Below are positions 62,901-64,000 of a DNA stretch of 64,000 nucleotides, piece after piece. Under the pieces are notes generated by a model. The model was not told the origin of the DNA, ran no database searches, and saw only the letters and a list, made by a program, of their open reading frames with translations. The DNA comes from Medicago truncatula (Eukaryota; Streptophyta; Magnoliopsida; Fabales; Fabaceae). Where the stretch lies: positions 33,890,576 through 33,954,575 of the forward strand of contig NC_053043.1 of NCBI RefSeq assembly GCF_003473485.1, given 5' to 3'. The position numbers and the translations under genes are program-made. The first letter of the stretch is position 1. Every line of letters starts with the position of its first letter.

Positions 62901-64000
62901 TTGGGGGTCTGTCTCTAAAAATTTCAGATCTCTTTTTTGCATTATTATTCAACTGCTTCCTTTCCTTTTGGAATAAACTGTTTGGTTTTTTGGATCTTAA
63001 CTAATTTTAGAGGTTTTGCTTTCCACAAAGAGGCCAAATTTCGAGGCATGTTCTGTTGTTGCATTTCTTTAGTGTTTATAACTGGAAAGGAATCCTAGAA
63101 TTTTAAAGGGAACTTGCTTAACACAGGACTTTATTTTAGATGGGTTTATTTTTATAAACACCCTTTACAAAAAAAAAAAAAAACTAGTTAAAAAACATAC
63201 TATACTTTTTCTTGATGGATATTTTGTATTCTAACCTTTTCAAGAATAGCCGGTTCCATCTGACATGAGATTGTTCTGAACCAAATCAGTGTGTATAGCT
63301 TCAAAGATTCTTTATCTAACACCCCAGCCAGCATCGCTGACAAGTCATTAAGAAGCAATGCTGTTAGCTATGGCACTTAGTTCATCATTGAACTAAAACA
63401 TTTATTAAAAAAAAAAAAAAAAAACGCATAACTTATTACATACATGGTAACTTGCGTATGTCAGTAGGTCTGATGGCTTCATGGGATTCTAGTGCATTTT
63501 TCACCTTTATAACGTTCTCCGGTGGACTTTGTGCAACAAAATTTTGTCCGTACCTGCACCCAGTAAATTTAAGCTCATGGAAGAAAAATTAAAATTTGTT
63601 TAAACCAGAAAATAAGAATTCAAATTTAAAAAAAAATAAATAAATTGATAGGGAAAAGAAGTAAAAACTAACGTATTAAAAATAGATAGAACAAAACTAT
63701 ACACACATATATGAAACATATGTATAAGAAAGTAAATGCAATATTAATTTTATGCAACAAATATATGAAACATCTTTATAAACAAAAAACATATAGTACG
63801 ATGCATACGAATGAATTGATTGTATATTCAGTAGTATTGAAGTTCCTGTTGCAAACATGAGCAAATTAAAAAGAAGTATGAAGAAGCACACGTCACCTTT
63901 GAATGATAACGGATCGAATATCCGAAACAGCTTCCTCAGAGATCTAGTAAACAAAACTCCAAGTGTCAAAGATAGAAACGGTTTTCAACAAACAAAATTA

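Larger units (their letters stand above)
51657..63943 (-). pseudogene. Topoisomerase IA-TraB fusion, copy B, 3' part, frameshifted and cut by window end
   Basis: Exons 4-22 are present at +42629 to +42631, e.g. 63943-63897, 63553-63444, 63336-63236, 62395-62303, 61291-61151, 60133-60050, 58444-58376, 57309-57250, 56402-56331, 55821-55714, 55505-55429, 55052-54966, 53627-53549, 52818-52666, 52587-52489, 52398-52318, 52225-52157, 51984-51930 and 51843-51657. Exons 1-3 lie beyond the window. In exon 21, ATGAGCCAT of copy A is ATGACCAT here (about 51961). This one-base loss shifts the frame so that the exon 21/22 junction spells TAA. About the last 70 residues are lost or altered, including the second GxxH motif of the TraB-like domain. 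The topoisomerase part of the visible exons stays open. Confidence 0.75.
38000..64000. repeat. Tandem segmental duplication, copy B (runs off right end)
   Basis: Direct-orientation partner of 1-21369. It keeps 46451-51114, which copy A lacks. Shared transposons (700-bp hAT, 820-bp hAT, nested Stowaway, 110-bp Mutator-like MITE) sit at identical sites, so all were inserted before the duplication. Confidence 0.95.

Noticed and set aside
1..64000. Bacterial or organellar origin of the topoisomerase, EF-G or ATPase genes
   Set aside because: All are interrupted by many spliceosomal introns and plant nuclear transposons.

Overview
The window is nuclear DNA of a flowering plant. It is AT-rich, its genes have many short exons with GT-AG introns, and it is packed with plant-type MITEs, hAT elements, LINE and copia debris and an LTR retrotransposon. 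The style of the repeats and proteins suggests a legume (Medicago-like); that is inference from memory, not a search.

Layout. The dominant structure is a direct tandem segmental duplication. Copy A is 1-21369 and runs on towards 38000; copy B starts at 38000 and runs off the right end. Register is +37999 at the start and about +42630 at the end. Single-base differences are sparse. The largest difference is a 4664-bp block present only in copy B (46451-51114), flanked by an 8-bp direct repeat, which looks like a deletion in copy A. Each copy carries, on the minus strand, a truncated GTPase-dead relative of mitochondrial elongation factor G (A: 1046-7873; B: 39045-45841), a broken SCI1-like fragment on the plus strand, and a 22-exon gene (A: 9026-22956; B: 51657 to the edge) that I reconstruct as a type IA topoisomerase fused in phase to a TraB/Tiki-like domain. 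The lesions are reciprocal: A has a broken EF-G-like gene and an open topoisomerase-TraB gene; B has an open EF-G-like gene and a frameshifted topoisomerase-TraB gene.

Single-copy centre (about 23-38 kb). It holds an 18-bp-TSD retroposon, a LINE 3' end, and a complete 4.18-kb LTR retrotransposon (27913-32094; 347-bp LTRs, GACAT target duplication, initiator-Met-tRNA primer site). In place of a recognisable polymerase this element carries fused fragments of host genes: XS-type zinc finger, PARP WGR domain, phosphofructokinase, myosin XI motor, START-like protein and enoyl-ACP reductase. A 9-exon, open mitochondrial ATP synthase beta paralogue with altered catalytic motifs follows (33317-37435). 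The copy-B-only block holds nested Stowaway MITEs, an inverted-repeat-bounded segment with one proteasome alpha exon, and a broken F-box/LRR/FBD gene.

Taken together: three neighbouring genes derive from core organellar machinery (translation factor, topoisomerase, F1-ATPase). At least one copy of each keeps an open spliced frame, while active-site residues have changed. Whether they are neofunctionalised, regulatory, or pseudogenes that happen to remain open cannot be decided from sequence alone.
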